A DNA stretch of 64,000 nt from an uncultured Verrucomicrobiota bacterium (GTDB taxonomy: Bacteria > Verrucomicrobiota > Kiritimatiellia > CAIQIC01 > Lenti-01). The notes beneath the pieces were generated by a model that saw only the letters and a list, made by a program, of their open reading frames with translations, did not search any database and had not been told where the DNA came from. The stretch is from positions 62,001 through 126,000 of the forward strand of contig CALMBO010000011.1 in NCBI GenBank assembly GCA_937860055.1. Direction: 5' to 3'. Positions 1-7,948 of this stretch are shown piece by piece; the stretch's first letter is position 1, and each line of letters starts with the position of its first letter. The position numbers and the translations under genes are program-made.

Positions 1-2
1 AA

Positions 3-2186
3 TTGCTGGCCTGTCATTTCTTTCCGACCCGCTCCACCCGCTTCCTGCTGGAAGGAGAATCCGAAGGCCAACCGGCGTGGATCGACAACCAGTTCTTCCC
101 CTATCGCTTTTTCTCGGCCCGGACCGCGCACCCGCCCCTTCCCCTCGTGGCGCTGAAAACGCCCCCGCCCGGCACCTTGCGCGTCTGCCTGCTGGGCGGA
201 TCGGAAGCCATGGGAGCCCCGGATCCCTCCTTCGGCCTCGGCCGCCAACTCGAGCTCATGCTCCGGAGCCGCTATCCCCACCACCCCGTCGAGGTGATCC
301 ACATGGCCCTGGAAGGCGGCAACACCCATGTCCTGCGCGAAGTGGCCCGCGACCTGAAGCGCCTCCGGCCCCAGGCCGTGGTCGTGCTGACCGGCAACGA
401 CGAGATCGCCGGCCCCTATGGTCCCGCCTCCGGCCTCGGCCGCCTCCACAGCAGCTCGCGCATCGCCCGCGGCATGGCGCTCTTTTCGCGCACCCGCTTG
501 TCGCAGCTCTGCATCGCCGCCATCAACCGGATCTCCCCCGCCCGGACCGACCTCGATGCCTGGCGGAACCGCGAACCCATCACGCTGAAGGGACGCATGT
601 CCCCCGACGATGCGCGCCTGAAAGCCGCCGCCCGTTCGTTCCGCAAAAACCTCTCCGCGATCCTGCGCGAGGCGGCCCGGACCTCCCCCGCCGTTGTCGT
701 CTGCACCGTCCCCGTCAATCTGCGCGATTGCGCCCCCTTCTCCACCAGCTATCTGGAGGACGAAACCGCCGCCCAGCGGGTCCGCGAGAAATTGAGGGAG
801 GCCGTCGCGGCCGAAGCCGCCACCAACCGGACCGAGGCCGCCCGCCTCTATGCCGAAACCATCCGCCTCGACCCCACCCATGCCGAGGCGCTGTTCCGCG
901 CGGCCCGCATGGCCCTGGCGGAAAACCGCACCGCCGAAGCCTCCGCCCTCTTCTCCCGCGCGCGCGACGCCGACGCCCTCCGCCTGCGCGCCGATTCCCG
1001 CCTCAACGCCACCATCCGCGAGTGCGCCGTGGACACCTCCGTCTCCCTGCTCGACGCCGAGGCCCTCTTCGCCATCCGCTCGCCCCAGGGCATCCCCGGC
1101 CGCGAACTCTTCCTCGACCACATCCACTTCACCTTCGAAGCCAACTTCCTGCTCGCCTCGTCCCTCCTCGACCGCATGGAGTTCCTGCGCGCCTTCGATC
1201 CGGAACCGGCCGGCTCCATCCCCGGTCCCGAAACCATCGCCAGCGAACTGCTCTACGACCCCTGGGGACGGGCCGAACAAATCGACGCCGTCATCGCCGA
1301 ACAACTCCGCCCCCCCTTCCGCCGGCAGCTCGACAACCCTGCGACCCTCGCCCGCCTGAACGAGGATAAACGCCTCTGGGACGCCCGCGTGAACGCGATT
1401 TCCACGGCCAACACCCGCGCCATCTTTGCGCGGCGGCAGGCCAGCCGCCCGGACGACGCCTGGCTGGCCATGCGCGCCGCCTGGTACCTGCTCCAGGCCG
1501 GCGACCCCGTCCTGGCCCAATCCGCCGCGGAGGGGGCCTACCGCCATTGGCCCCACCGGTTCGAGGTCCGCGCTTTGCTGGCCCTCATCCAATCCGTCCA
1601 GGGCCAGCCGATAGAGGAGGGCATCTCCCTCCTCCGCGGTCCGGACGCCGACACGGGCTACTACGACATCGAAATGGCCATCGGCATCGGCCGCGAAATG
1701 ATGAAGCGCCGGCAGCCCGGCGAAGCGCGGCCATGGTTTGAATACGCCCTCCGGCGCGACTCCTGGAATTCCGAGGCGGCCATCGCCCTGGCCCAGGCGC
1801 TTCACCAGAAGGAAGCCGGCGAAGCGGCCGTCGGGATCCTCCAGAGCGCCATCGAGCGGAATCCCCGCAATCCCCTCCTGTGGGAGGAACTGGCTTCGCT
1901 GTATTGCCTGAGGGGAAACTGGGACATTGCGACCCGATGCTTCCTCAGATCCGAGGAAATCGCCCCCTATCGCTACGAACGCCTCCTGAAGTGGGCCGAC
2001 GCCCTCGTGCGCATCAAGCAGTTTGCCCGCGCCCGGGAACCCATTAATCTCTACCTGGCGGCCATGCCTGAAGACCCCGAAGGCCTCGCCATCCAGGCCC
2101 GGATCCTGGAACACCTCCCGCCCCGGCCCGAGCCCCTTCCCGAACCCGGCGAGGAGAAATCCTCCCGCAAATTCCCCTGGGAATAG
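3..2186 (+). CDS. SGNH-hydrolase-like protein with TPR repeats (5'-truncated by window)
   Basis: The frame is open from the first bases of the window, so the true start probably lies upstream; about 727 codons are visible. The N-terminal half looks like an SGNH/GDSL esterase fold. It has a block-I-like LLGGSEAMG near residue 64 (GGS in place of GDS), a TGND block-III motif near residue 130, and a DHIH block-V motif near residue 370. A TPR-like helical repeat region interrupts it (about 260-340), and further TPR-like repeats fill about 450-700. Such proteins often modify or organise extracellular polysaccharide, which fits the glycosyltransferases that follow on the opposite strand. The replacement of Asp/Ser context in block I makes catalysis uncertain. 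The substrate is unknown. Confidence 0.7.
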   Translation: MLACHFFPTRSTRFLLEGESEGQPAWIDNQFFPYRFFSARTAHPPLPLVALKTPPPGTLRVCLLGGSEAMGAPDPSFGLGRQLELMLRSRYPHHPVEVIHMALEGGNTHVLREVARDLKRLRPQAVVVLTGNDEIAGPYGPASGLGRLHSSSRIARGMALFSRTRLSQLCIAAINRISPARTDLDAWRNREPITLKGRMSPDDARLKAAARSFRKNLSAILREAARTSPAVVVCTVPVNLRDCAPFSTSYLEDETAAQRVREKLREAVAAEAATNRTEAARLYAETIRLDPTHAEALFRAARMALAENRTAEASALFSRARDADALRLRADSRLNATIRECAVDTSVSLLDAEALFAIRSPQGIPGRELFLDHIHFTFEANFLLASSLLDRMEFLRAFDPEPAGSIPGPETIASELLYDPWGRAEQIDAVIAEQLRPPFRRQLDNPATLARLNEDKRLWDARVNAISTANTRAIFARRQASRPDDAWLAMRAAWYLLQAGDPVLAQSAAEGAYRHWPHRFEVRALLALIQSVQGQPIEEGISLLRGPDADTGYYDIEMAIGIGREMMKRRQPGEARPWFEYALRRDSWNSEAAIALAQALHQKEAGEAAVGILQSAIERNPRNPLLWEELASLYCLRGNWDIATRCFLRSEEIAPYRYERLLKWADALVRIKQFARAREPINLYLAAMPEDPEGLAIQARILEHLPPRPEPLPEPGEEKSSRKFPWE

Positions 2187-2202
2187 GGACGTTCCCTTCC
2201 CC

Positions 2203-2883
2203 TCACGCGGCGCCGCCGATGGCCATGCGGAATCCCGTCTCCTTTGCCCGCCACATCACATAGGCCGTCATCGCATAGGGCAGCAGGAAGAGATACCTTG
2301 CCTCGCGGGGCAGCTCCGCCAACTGCTCCAGCACCGTCGGCATCCCCGCATCGAGGATCCCCGCGCGGTGGAACAGCCAGGCCAGCGCCGCCACGGTGCA
2401 TCCGCTCAGCCACAGCACCATCCCCACGCCGGCCGCCGATTCCCGCCGCAGCGGCGCGTCGCCCCAGCCGCGCGCGCATTCGCCGGCCAGCCGGTTCAAC
2501 GCCGCCAGCAGCCCGACCATCGCAACGTAATGCGCGGCCGCGTTGGCCGCGAAATAGAGCTTCGACGGCACCGCCACCCACCACACCAGGAAGGGGCACA
2601 GGTACATCCCCACCATCGCCAGCAGCGAAGCCTGCCCGATCCTCCCGCCCCAGCGCGGCGTCAGGTCCCCGCTCGCCCGCAGCATCCACAGGCCGCATCC
2701 CAGCGGGAGGAAGGAGGCCAGCAGCAGCGCGAACATCCAGTGGGACGGCAGCAGGGATAGAAGCGCCGCCGCGTGCGCCATCGACAGCAGCGGCATGCTC
2801 CAGAACAGGCACGAGAACCCGCGCGACATCCGCAGCAGATGCCCCGGCGTCAAGGATGCCATTCTGGATTCTCCACCCGTCAT
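2203..2883 (-). CDS. Polytopic membrane protein, unknown function
   Basis: 226 residues with about six to seven hydrophobic stretches separated by short charged loops. I do not recognise the family. The start at 2883 is chosen because its ATG overlaps the TGA of the upstream glycosyltransferase (ATGA at 2880-2883), which indicates translational coupling; a second ATG at 2862 is an alternative. It is the last gene of a three-gene minus-strand operon with two glycosyltransferases. A role in membrane export, polymerisation or lipid-carrier handling of a surface glycan is plausible but inferred only from position. Confidence 0.7.
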   Translation of the reverse strand: MTGGESRMASLTPGHLLRMSRGFSCLFWSMPLLSMAHAAALLSLLPSHWMFALLLASFLPLGCGLWMLRASGDLTPRWGGRIGQASLLAMVGMYLCPFLVWWVAVPSKLYFAANAAAHYVAMVGLLAALNRLAGECARGWGDAPLRRESAAGVGMVLWLSGCTVAALAWLFHRAGILDAGMPTVLEQLAELPREARYLFLLPYAMTAYVMWRAKETGFRMAIGGAA

Positions 2884-3989
2884 CGTCCCCGCCCCTCCAT
2901 CAGCGCGCCGATCTCCGCGCGAAGCCCCTCCAGAAACCGCTCCTCGCCGAACTGCTCCGCATGGGCGCGGATCGCCGCCGCGTCCCAATCCATCTTTTCC
3001 GCGCAGGCCATGGCCTCGATCAGGTCCCCGGGCGTCTGCTCGCCGAAGAACACCCCCGTCCGACCCGCCAGCACGGTCTCGAGCAATCCCCCCCGCCCGT
3101 AGGCCAGGACCGGCTTCCCGCAGGCTTGCGCCTCCAGCGGCACGATCCCGAAATCCTCCTCGCCCGGGAACACCAGGAAGCGGCACCGCCGGTACAGCTC
3201 GCGGATTCCCTCGTCCGGGATGCGCCCCAGGAATTCCACGTTCGGCGCCGCCATCTTCCGCAACGCCTCCAGCTCCGTCCCCGCCCCCGCGATCTTCAGC
3301 GGAAAGCCCGTCTGCGAATACGCCTGCACCGCCAGGTCAATGCGCTTGTAGGGCACCAGCGCCGAGACCACCAGGTCGTATCCGTCGTGTCCGCCGCGCC
3401 CGTCCGGCGTGAAGAACTTCGTCGCCACCGGCGGATACACCACCGAAGCCTCGCGCCCGTAGAACTTCTCGATGCGCGCCTTCACGTGCCGGCTGATCGC
3501 CACGAACCGGTCCACCCGCGAGCTGGCCTTCCGGTCCCACTCCCGCAGCCGCGACAACGCCACGTCGAGCGCCGCCCGCTTGATCCGGCCGCGACCGAAA
3601 TAGTCCTCCTGCATCGACCACGCATAGCGCATCGGCGTGAAGCAATAGCACAGGTGCTTCGCCCCCTCCGGCGGACGGATCCCCTTCGCCACGCAATGGC
3701 TCGTGCTCAGCACCAGGTCCGTCCCCGCCGGCAAGCGGAACGACTCGATCGCCATCGGGAACAGCGGCAGGAACCAGCGGTAGTGCGCCCGGAACCCCGG
3801 CACGCGCTGCAGCCCCGACACATGCACCGGGCGGTTCCGGATCGCCTCCGTCACCAGTTCCGGGCGGAACAGCAGCGTGTAGAGTTCCGCCTGCGGGAAC
3901 TCCCGGCAGATCAGCTCCAGGCATCGCTCGCCGCCGCGCATGCCGTTGAGCCAGTCGTGCGCCAGCGCCACCTTCAGGCCGCGGCTCAT
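2880..3989 (-). CDS. Glycosyltransferase family 4 (GT-B fold)
   Basis: 369 residues. The N-terminal domain opens with VALAHDWLNGMRGGE, typical of GT4 enzymes that build O-antigen or exopolysaccharide. The C-terminal nucleotide-sugar domain has SALVPYKRIDLAV and the E-x7-E motif EEDFGIVPLEA near residue 290, whose two glutamates contact the donor sugar. Start and stop overlap its neighbours by 4 bases on each side (ATGA), so it is translated with the genes on either side. It probably transfers mannose or a related sugar to a lipid-linked glycan at the cytoplasmic face; the exact sugar cannot be read from sequence. Confidence 0.85.
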   Translation of the reverse strand: MSRGLKVALAHDWLNGMRGGERCLELICREFPQAELYTLLFRPELVTEAIRNRPVHVSGLQRVPGFRAHYRWFLPLFPMAIESFRLPAGTDLVLSTSHCVAKGIRPPEGAKHLCYCFTPMRYAWSMQEDYFGRGRIKRAALDVALSRLREWDRKASSRVDRFVAISRHVKARIEKFYGREASVVYPPVATKFFTPDGRGGHDGYDLVVSALVPYKRIDLAVQAYSQTGFPLKIAGAGTELEALRKMAAPNVEFLGRIPDEGIRELYRRCRFLVFPGEEDFGIVPLEAQACGKPVLAYGRGGLLETVLAGRTGVFFGEQTPGDLIEAMACAEKMDWDAAAIRAHAEQFGEERFLEGLRAEIGALMEGRGR

Positions 3990-5143
3990 GTCGCCTCTCC
4001 GTACACGCGCAGCACCGCCTCCGCCGCCGTCCGCCAGGAGAATTTCCGCGCCTGGGCCAGCCCCGCCTCGCGCAGCCGCGCCGCTTCCGCCGCATCCAGC
4101 AGGATGTCCTTCAGCGCCGCCGCCGCGCCCGCGAGGTCGTCCGGCTCCACGATCCGCGCCGCCGCGCCCGCCACTTCCGGAAGACTCGCCGCGTTCGAAC
4201 ACACCACCGGCGTGCCGCAGGCCATCGCCTCCAGCACCGGCAAGCCGAAACCTTCGTATCGCGACAGGAGCGCCAGCGCGTCCGCCTCCTGGTAGGCCTT
4301 CACCAGTCCCGCCTCGTCCAGATAGCCCGACCACTCCACCCGGTCCGCCACCCCCCGCCGCCGGGCCGCCTCCGCCGCCGCCGGATACCGCGCGTCCGGC
4401 GGCCCCACGATCCGCAGCCGCGCATCCACCCCCCCGTCGCGCACCAGCCGCGCAAACACCTCCACCAGCCCCGGCAGGTTCTTGTAGGGATCGCTCCGCC
4501 CCACATACAGAACCGTCTTCGGTCCGCCGCGCGCCGAGGGCTTCTCCCCGGCCGGGACATATCTCGCATCCACCCCGTCCGGCGCCACCACGATGCTTTC
4601 CTCCGCCACCCCCAGCAGCCGCACGATGTCGCGTTTCGCCGATTCGCTCCCCGTCAGCACCCGGTCCGCCCGAAGCGCGATCTCGTGCATGAGCGCCCTA
4701 TATATAGGAAAGAACCGTGTTTTCAGCGCCTTGGGCGTGAATTCCGGATGCACCAGGGGGATCAGGTCGTGGATGTTGCATACGCACTTCACCGCGTGGG
4801 GCTTGCGGCGCGGAAAAGCCGGCAGCGGCACCATGAAGTTGGTCGAGTGGTACACCCCCACCCCCCGCTCCGCCAACAGCCGGGCCGCCGCGAACTGTCC
4901 GCGCAGGGAAAACACCCCGTGCGGCACCTCCGCGAACTCGAAGTTCGCCTTTCCCGCCAATCCCGCCTCCCGCTCGACGACCCCCCGCCGTTCCGCGTCC
5001 CTCACCAGCACCAGGAAACGGAAGGCGCCCCCCATCTCCCCCAGCTGCCGCAACAGCTCCAGCGTATAGCGTCCGATGCCGCTCAGCTCGCGGAACACCC
5101 ACCGGGCATCCACCGCGATTCGCCTGGACTGGACTGGGTTCAT
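3986..5143 (-). CDS. Glycosyltransferase family 4 (GT-B fold)
   Basis: 385 residues, first gene of the minus-strand glycosyltransferase operon. The N-terminus reads IAVDARWVFRELSGIGRYT, the glycine-rich acceptor loop common in GT4 mannosyl/glucosyl transferases. A donor-site E-x7-E motif, EGFGLPVLEAMACGTPVV, sits near residue 285. ATG at 5143 was chosen because the homologous N-terminus begins there. A TAGACT -10-like box at 5151-5156 (minus strand) lies only 13 bases before it, so the mRNA may be almost leaderless. The gene overlaps the next glycosyltransferase by 4 bases. Confidence 0.85.
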   Translation of the reverse strand: MNPVQSRRIAVDARWVFRELSGIGRYTLELLRQLGEMGGAFRFLVLVRDAERRGVVEREAGLAGKANFEFAEVPHGVFSLRGQFAAARLLAERGVGVYHSTNFMVPLPAFPRRKPHAVKCVCNIHDLIPLVHPEFTPKALKTRFFPIYRALMHEIALRADRVLTGSESAKRDIVRLLGVAEESIVVAPDGVDARYVPAGEKPSARGGPKTVLYVGRSDPYKNLPGLVEVFARLVRDGGVDARLRIVGPPDARYPAAAEAARRRGVADRVEWSGYLDEAGLVKAYQEADALALLSRYEGFGLPVLEAMACGTPVVCSNAASLPEVAGAAARIVEPDDLAGAAAALKDILLDAAEAARLREAGLAQARKFSWRTAAEAVLRVYGEAT

Positions 5144-5150
5144 TTCGCGC

Positions 5151-5156
5151 AGTCTA
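5151..5156 (-). promoter_or_regulatory. -10-like box TAGACT, near-leaderless
   Basis: On the minus strand TAGACT lies 13 bases before the ATG at 5143. The -35 region is G-rich and not convincing, so only the -10 is claimed. Confidence 0.35.
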
Positions 5157-5185
5157 TCCGCCGCCCCCCCCTTGAATCCAGCCCG

Positions 5186-5203
5186 TTTTTCCCCATGGAA
5201 AAA
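5186..5203. repeat. TTTTCC palindrome, single copy
   Basis: TTTTTCC-CCAT-GGAAAAA. It is a single variant copy of the palindrome family seen in arrays at 17.1, 28.7 and 54.4 kb. It abuts the terminator stem of the FadL-like gene, and its A-run supplies that terminator's T-tract on the minus strand. Confidence 0.6.
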
Positions 5204-5230
5204 GCCCGGACCCCTTTCGGGATCCGGGCC
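5198..5230 (-). terminator. Rho-independent terminator of the FadL-like gene
   Basis: On the minus strand a 7-bp stem (GCCCGGA/TCCGGGC) extends by three further G-C pairs around a GAAA loop and is followed by TTTTT. It lies 20 bases past the stop of the gene that ends at 5250. Confidence 0.8.
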
Positions 5231-5249
5231 TTCGTCCGTTCGCCGGGCT

Positions 5250-6485
5250 TTACAGCTTGTAGCCGAGCGCCAGGCCGACCAGGTGGGCATCGCCACCCTT
5301 GAATTCGCCGGGGAGCACGCCTTCTGCGGCGCGCGCGTCGATGTCGCGGTCCATGATCATGAGGTAGGTGTAGGACAGGTCGCAGGAGAAGTTGCCCTGC
5401 TTGTAGCCCACGCCCAGCGAGACCAGGTTCCGGTCGTTGCCCGGAACGATGTAGTCCACGTGCGCATCCGGATCGGGCGTCTCGTCAAAGATGTAGCCCG
5501 CGCGCAGCGCCCATTCCTCGGTCAGCGCATACTCCGCCCCGATCTGGTAGCGGAACACGTCGTCCCAGTCCTTCTCCGTCGTGCTCGAGGGGACCGTCCC
5601 CAGCAGCGCCGGGTCGAAATCGATGGCCAGCTCGTCGTAGGAGCTCCACATCGTGTAGACGATGCCCGCGTTGATGGTCAGCTTTTCCAGCGCCTTGATC
5701 GAGGTGCCGAACCGCAGGATGCCCGGCGTCGTGACGTCGCCGGAGCCGTCGCCGCCGGCCAGCAGCGGGTGGGTCGTCTCGTAGTCGCCTTCGACTTCCT
5801 GGTCGATCTCGCTGTCGTAGGACAGGCCGAAGGACAGCCATTCCGTCGCCTGGTAGAACGCGCCGACGTTGTAGCCGATGCCCCAGCTGTCGCCCTTCAT
5901 GTTCATCTGCAGGTCCGGATCCACGAACGGCGTGCCCGTGGGAATCGCCTTGGTCAGTTCGAACTCGAACCATTCGGCGCGCAGGCCGGCGGCCAGCGAC
6001 AGGTTGTCCAGCACCTTGAAGGCCACGGAAGGATTGATGTCGAGGCTCTGGATGGTGGCTTCCTGGCAGTCATAGCGCCCGGCCCAGTCGTCGTCGTATT
6101 CCACGCCCAAGCCGTAGCGGCTGAACATGCCCAGTCCCGCCCACGCCTTCTCGGTGATCTGATAGGTCGCGTAGGCATTCGGAATCGTCCACCAATTGCT
6201 GTCCGCCTCGTTGTCCACTTCGCCGGCCGGCGTCACCGTCGAAACGGTCTGGCTCGGACGGATGAAGGTCGCGCCGGCTTCCACCTGCGTGCCTTCCAGC
6301 TCGGTCATCCCCGCGGCGTTGTTGTACAACACCGAAGGCGAGGCCGGATCGGCCGTCACTTCCGTGGCCAACGCGTTGCCGCGGGCGCTGCCTTCATAGA
6401 TGCCAAAACCCGCGCCGAACACGCTCTGCGCGGCCAAAACCGCCGCGACACCCAGCGTCCCGGCGAGGAGCTTCATTTGTTTCAT
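5250..6485 (-). CDS. FadL/TodX-type outer-membrane transport protein
   Basis: 411 residues with an N-terminal signal peptide (MKQMKLLAGTLGVAAVLAAQSVFG). The mature N-terminus, GFGIYEGSARGNALA, followed by SVLYNNAAGMTEL, is characteristic of FadL-family hatch regions. The rest alternates aromatic beta-strands and acidic loops, as expected of a 14-stranded outer-membrane barrel, and ends in an aromatic-rich strand (LGYKL). The family moves long-chain fatty acids or other hydrophobic compounds across the outer membrane. The ATG at 6485 follows GGAAAGA; ATG at 6476 is an alternative. The gene is monocistronic, with its own terminator downstream. Confidence 0.85.
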   Translation of the reverse strand: MKQMKLLAGTLGVAAVLAAQSVFGAGFGIYEGSARGNALATEVTADPASPSVLYNNAAGMTELEGTQVEAGATFIRPSQTVSTVTPAGEVDNEADSNWWTIPNAYATYQITEKAWAGLGMFSRYGLGVEYDDDWAGRYDCQEATIQSLDINPSVAFKVLDNLSLAAGLRAEWFEFELTKAIPTGTPFVDPDLQMNMKGDSWGIGYNVGAFYQATEWLSFGLSYDSEIDQEVEGDYETTHPLLAGGDGSGDVTTPGILRFGTSIKALEKLTINAGIVYTMWSSYDELAIDFDPALLGTVPSSTTEKDWDDVFRYQIGAEYALTEEWALRAGYIFDETPDPDAHVDYIVPGNDRNLVSLGVGYKQGNFSCDLSYTYLMIMDRDIDARAAEGVLPGEFKGGDAHLVGLALGYKL

Positions 6486-6567
6486 TCTTTCCTTTTCCTT
6501 TTGTATCTTACAGCGGCAAAGCCAGTTGCGAAAACAACCCACTCCTGGCCCTGCCGGTTGGATCCTT

Positions 6568-6586
6568 CTTTTCCACGATGGAAAAG
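6568..6586. repeat. TTTTCCA palindrome, single copy
   Basis: CTTTTCCACGATGGAAAAG, a 19-base near-perfect palindrome in the gap between the FadL-like gene and the glycosyltransferase. It belongs to the same family as the arrays elsewhere in the window. Confidence 0.7.
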
Positions 6587-6667
6587 ATGAATTACATAAT
6601 TGGACAGGAAAAGATTTTTGATGGCAAGCCCCTTTTGCCGTTTTTTTCGCCCCCCGGCGGGCGCAAC

Positions 6668-7738
6668 CTACAGCAACGGAGCCAGAAGCCGCTTCAGGTC
6701 GGTCGCCAGATCCTGCTTCTCGTAGCGGGCCAGCCGCTCGCGCTGGCCCTTCAGGAGGGCCGCCCGCAGCGGCTCGTCCTCCGTCACCCGCCCCAGCGCC
6801 TCGGCGATCAGGTCGAACCGCTTTTCGCGCATCAGCACGCCCGCCCCGTCCATCGTCTCCGGCACCGCCCCCGCCGCATACGCCACCACGGGCACGTCGT
6901 GCGCCATCGCCTCCAGCAGCGGGATGCAGAACCCCTCGTGGTCGCTCAGGCACAGGAATGCCCGCGCCACCCCGTAATAGGCGTTCAGCTCGTCCTGCCG
7001 CACCGCCCCCACCATCTCCACGTTCTTCAGCTGCAGCTCGCGCGCCCGCGTCAGCAGCAGCGCGTGGTACTGCTCCATCCCCGCGTAGGATCCCACGTGG
7101 ATCAGCCGCGACGCCGGCTGCACGTAGCGCTGGAAATAGTAGAAGGCGTTCAGCAGGTCCTCGATCTTCTTGTTCGGCGCGCACCGCCCCACGAACAGCA
7201 GGTTCACCATCCCGTCGCGGTATTGCCGCAGGATCCGCCGGTCCGGCTTCGTCCGCAGCATCGAGAAATCCAGCACCAGCGGCAGCACCTGCGGATTCGC
7301 GTGCCCCATCGCCGCGATCTCCTCCGCATTGAACCGGCTGTCCGCCATCACCACCTCCGCCGAGCCCGCCAGGGCCTTCGCCTGCTGGCGGCCGCGCGCC
7401 AAGTGGTGCGCCGTCTGCTCCTGCACCCCCCGGAAAAACTCCGGCGGCGTGATGTTGTGGTACAAAATCGCCTTCCGCCCCGGCAGCGACGGGAACAGGT
7501 CGTTCACATCCGAACCGATGGACAGATGCAGCAGCACGAGGCCGTCCGCCCGGAAATCCCCCCGGCTCGCCGCCAGGTCGCGCGCCTCCCCCCGCAGCTC
7601 CGGCAGGATGCGCTTCTGCTCCGAATAGATGTGCGACTCGAAGCCCCACGACCGGAACAGCTGGCGCATCGCCCGCGCCTCGTTGCTGATCGCGTCCCCG
7701 TTGGCGTATCCCGCCACAATCTGATGAATCGCCCGCAT
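6668..7738 (-). CDS. Glycosyltransferase family 4 (GT-B fold)
   Basis: 356 residues. The N-terminus MRAIHQIVAGYANGDAISNE resembles GT4 enzymes that start with a glycine-containing acceptor loop. The donor domain carries LLFVGRCAPNKKIEDLL and the E-x7-E motif EGFCIPLLEAMAHDVPVV near residue 270. It is a single gene with its own promoter (7765-7794) and is separate from the operon at 2.2-5.1 kb. It is probably part of surface glycan assembly; the sugar is unknown. Confidence 0.85.
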   Translation of the reverse strand: MRAIHQIVAGYANGDAISNEARAMRQLFRSWGFESHIYSEQKRILPELRGEARDLAASRGDFRADGLVLLHLSIGSDVNDLFPSLPGRKAILYHNITPPEFFRGVQEQTAHHLARGRQQAKALAGSAEVVMADSRFNAEEIAAMGHANPQVLPLVLDFSMLRTKPDRRILRQYRDGMVNLLFVGRCAPNKKIEDLLNAFYYFQRYVQPASRLIHVGSYAGMEQYHALLLTRARELQLKNVEMVGAVRQDELNAYYGVARAFLCLSDHEGFCIPLLEAMAHDVPVVAYAAGAVPETMDGAGVLMREKRFDLIAEALGRVTEDEPLRAALLKGQRERLARYEKQDLATDLKRLLAPLL

Positions 7739-7764
7739 GCTCTCTGGTTTCCAGTGGTGGCGAC

Positions 7765-7794
7765 ATCATAGGAGGGGCCCGGCGCCGAATCAAA
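7765..7794 (-). promoter_or_regulatory. Sigma-70-type promoter of the 7738 glycosyltransferase
   Basis: On the minus strand TTTGAT (7794-7789) and TATGAT (7770-7765) are separated by 18 bases. The -10 start is 32 bases before the ATG. Confidence 0.55.
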
Positions 7795-7845
7795 CCCCTT
7801 TTCTCCCTCCGGCCCGGGAAACCGGCCGCCGCTCCCGAAACCCCG

Positions 7846-7864
7846 TTTTTCCACGCAATGGAAA
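7846..7864. repeat. TTTTCCA palindrome, single copy
   Basis: TTTTTCCACGCAATGGAAA between divergent genes; the right arm is shortened by two A relative to the other copies. Confidence 0.6.
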
Positions 7865-7911
7865 GGACCGCAGGCGGCGCCTTCCCTCGCCGGGAGGGAA
7901 CGGCCTTTTGC

Positions 7912-7941
7912 TTGCCTCGCGGCCCCGCTCTGCCCTACCTT
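7912..7941 (+). promoter_or_regulatory. Promoter with leaderless spacing
   Basis: TTGCCT (7912-7917) and TACCTT (7936-7941) with an 18-base spacer. The -10 begins 13 bases before the GTG at 7949, so transcription should begin at or next to the start codon. Confidence 0.5.
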
Positions 7942-7948
7942 GTGCCCT

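Noticed and set aside
5250-7793. Single 847-codon minus-strand frame joining FadL with upstream DNA
   Set aside because: The N-terminal part is a shadow frame of the glycosyltransferase gene at 6668-7738; FadL begins with its own signal peptide and ribosome site at 6485.
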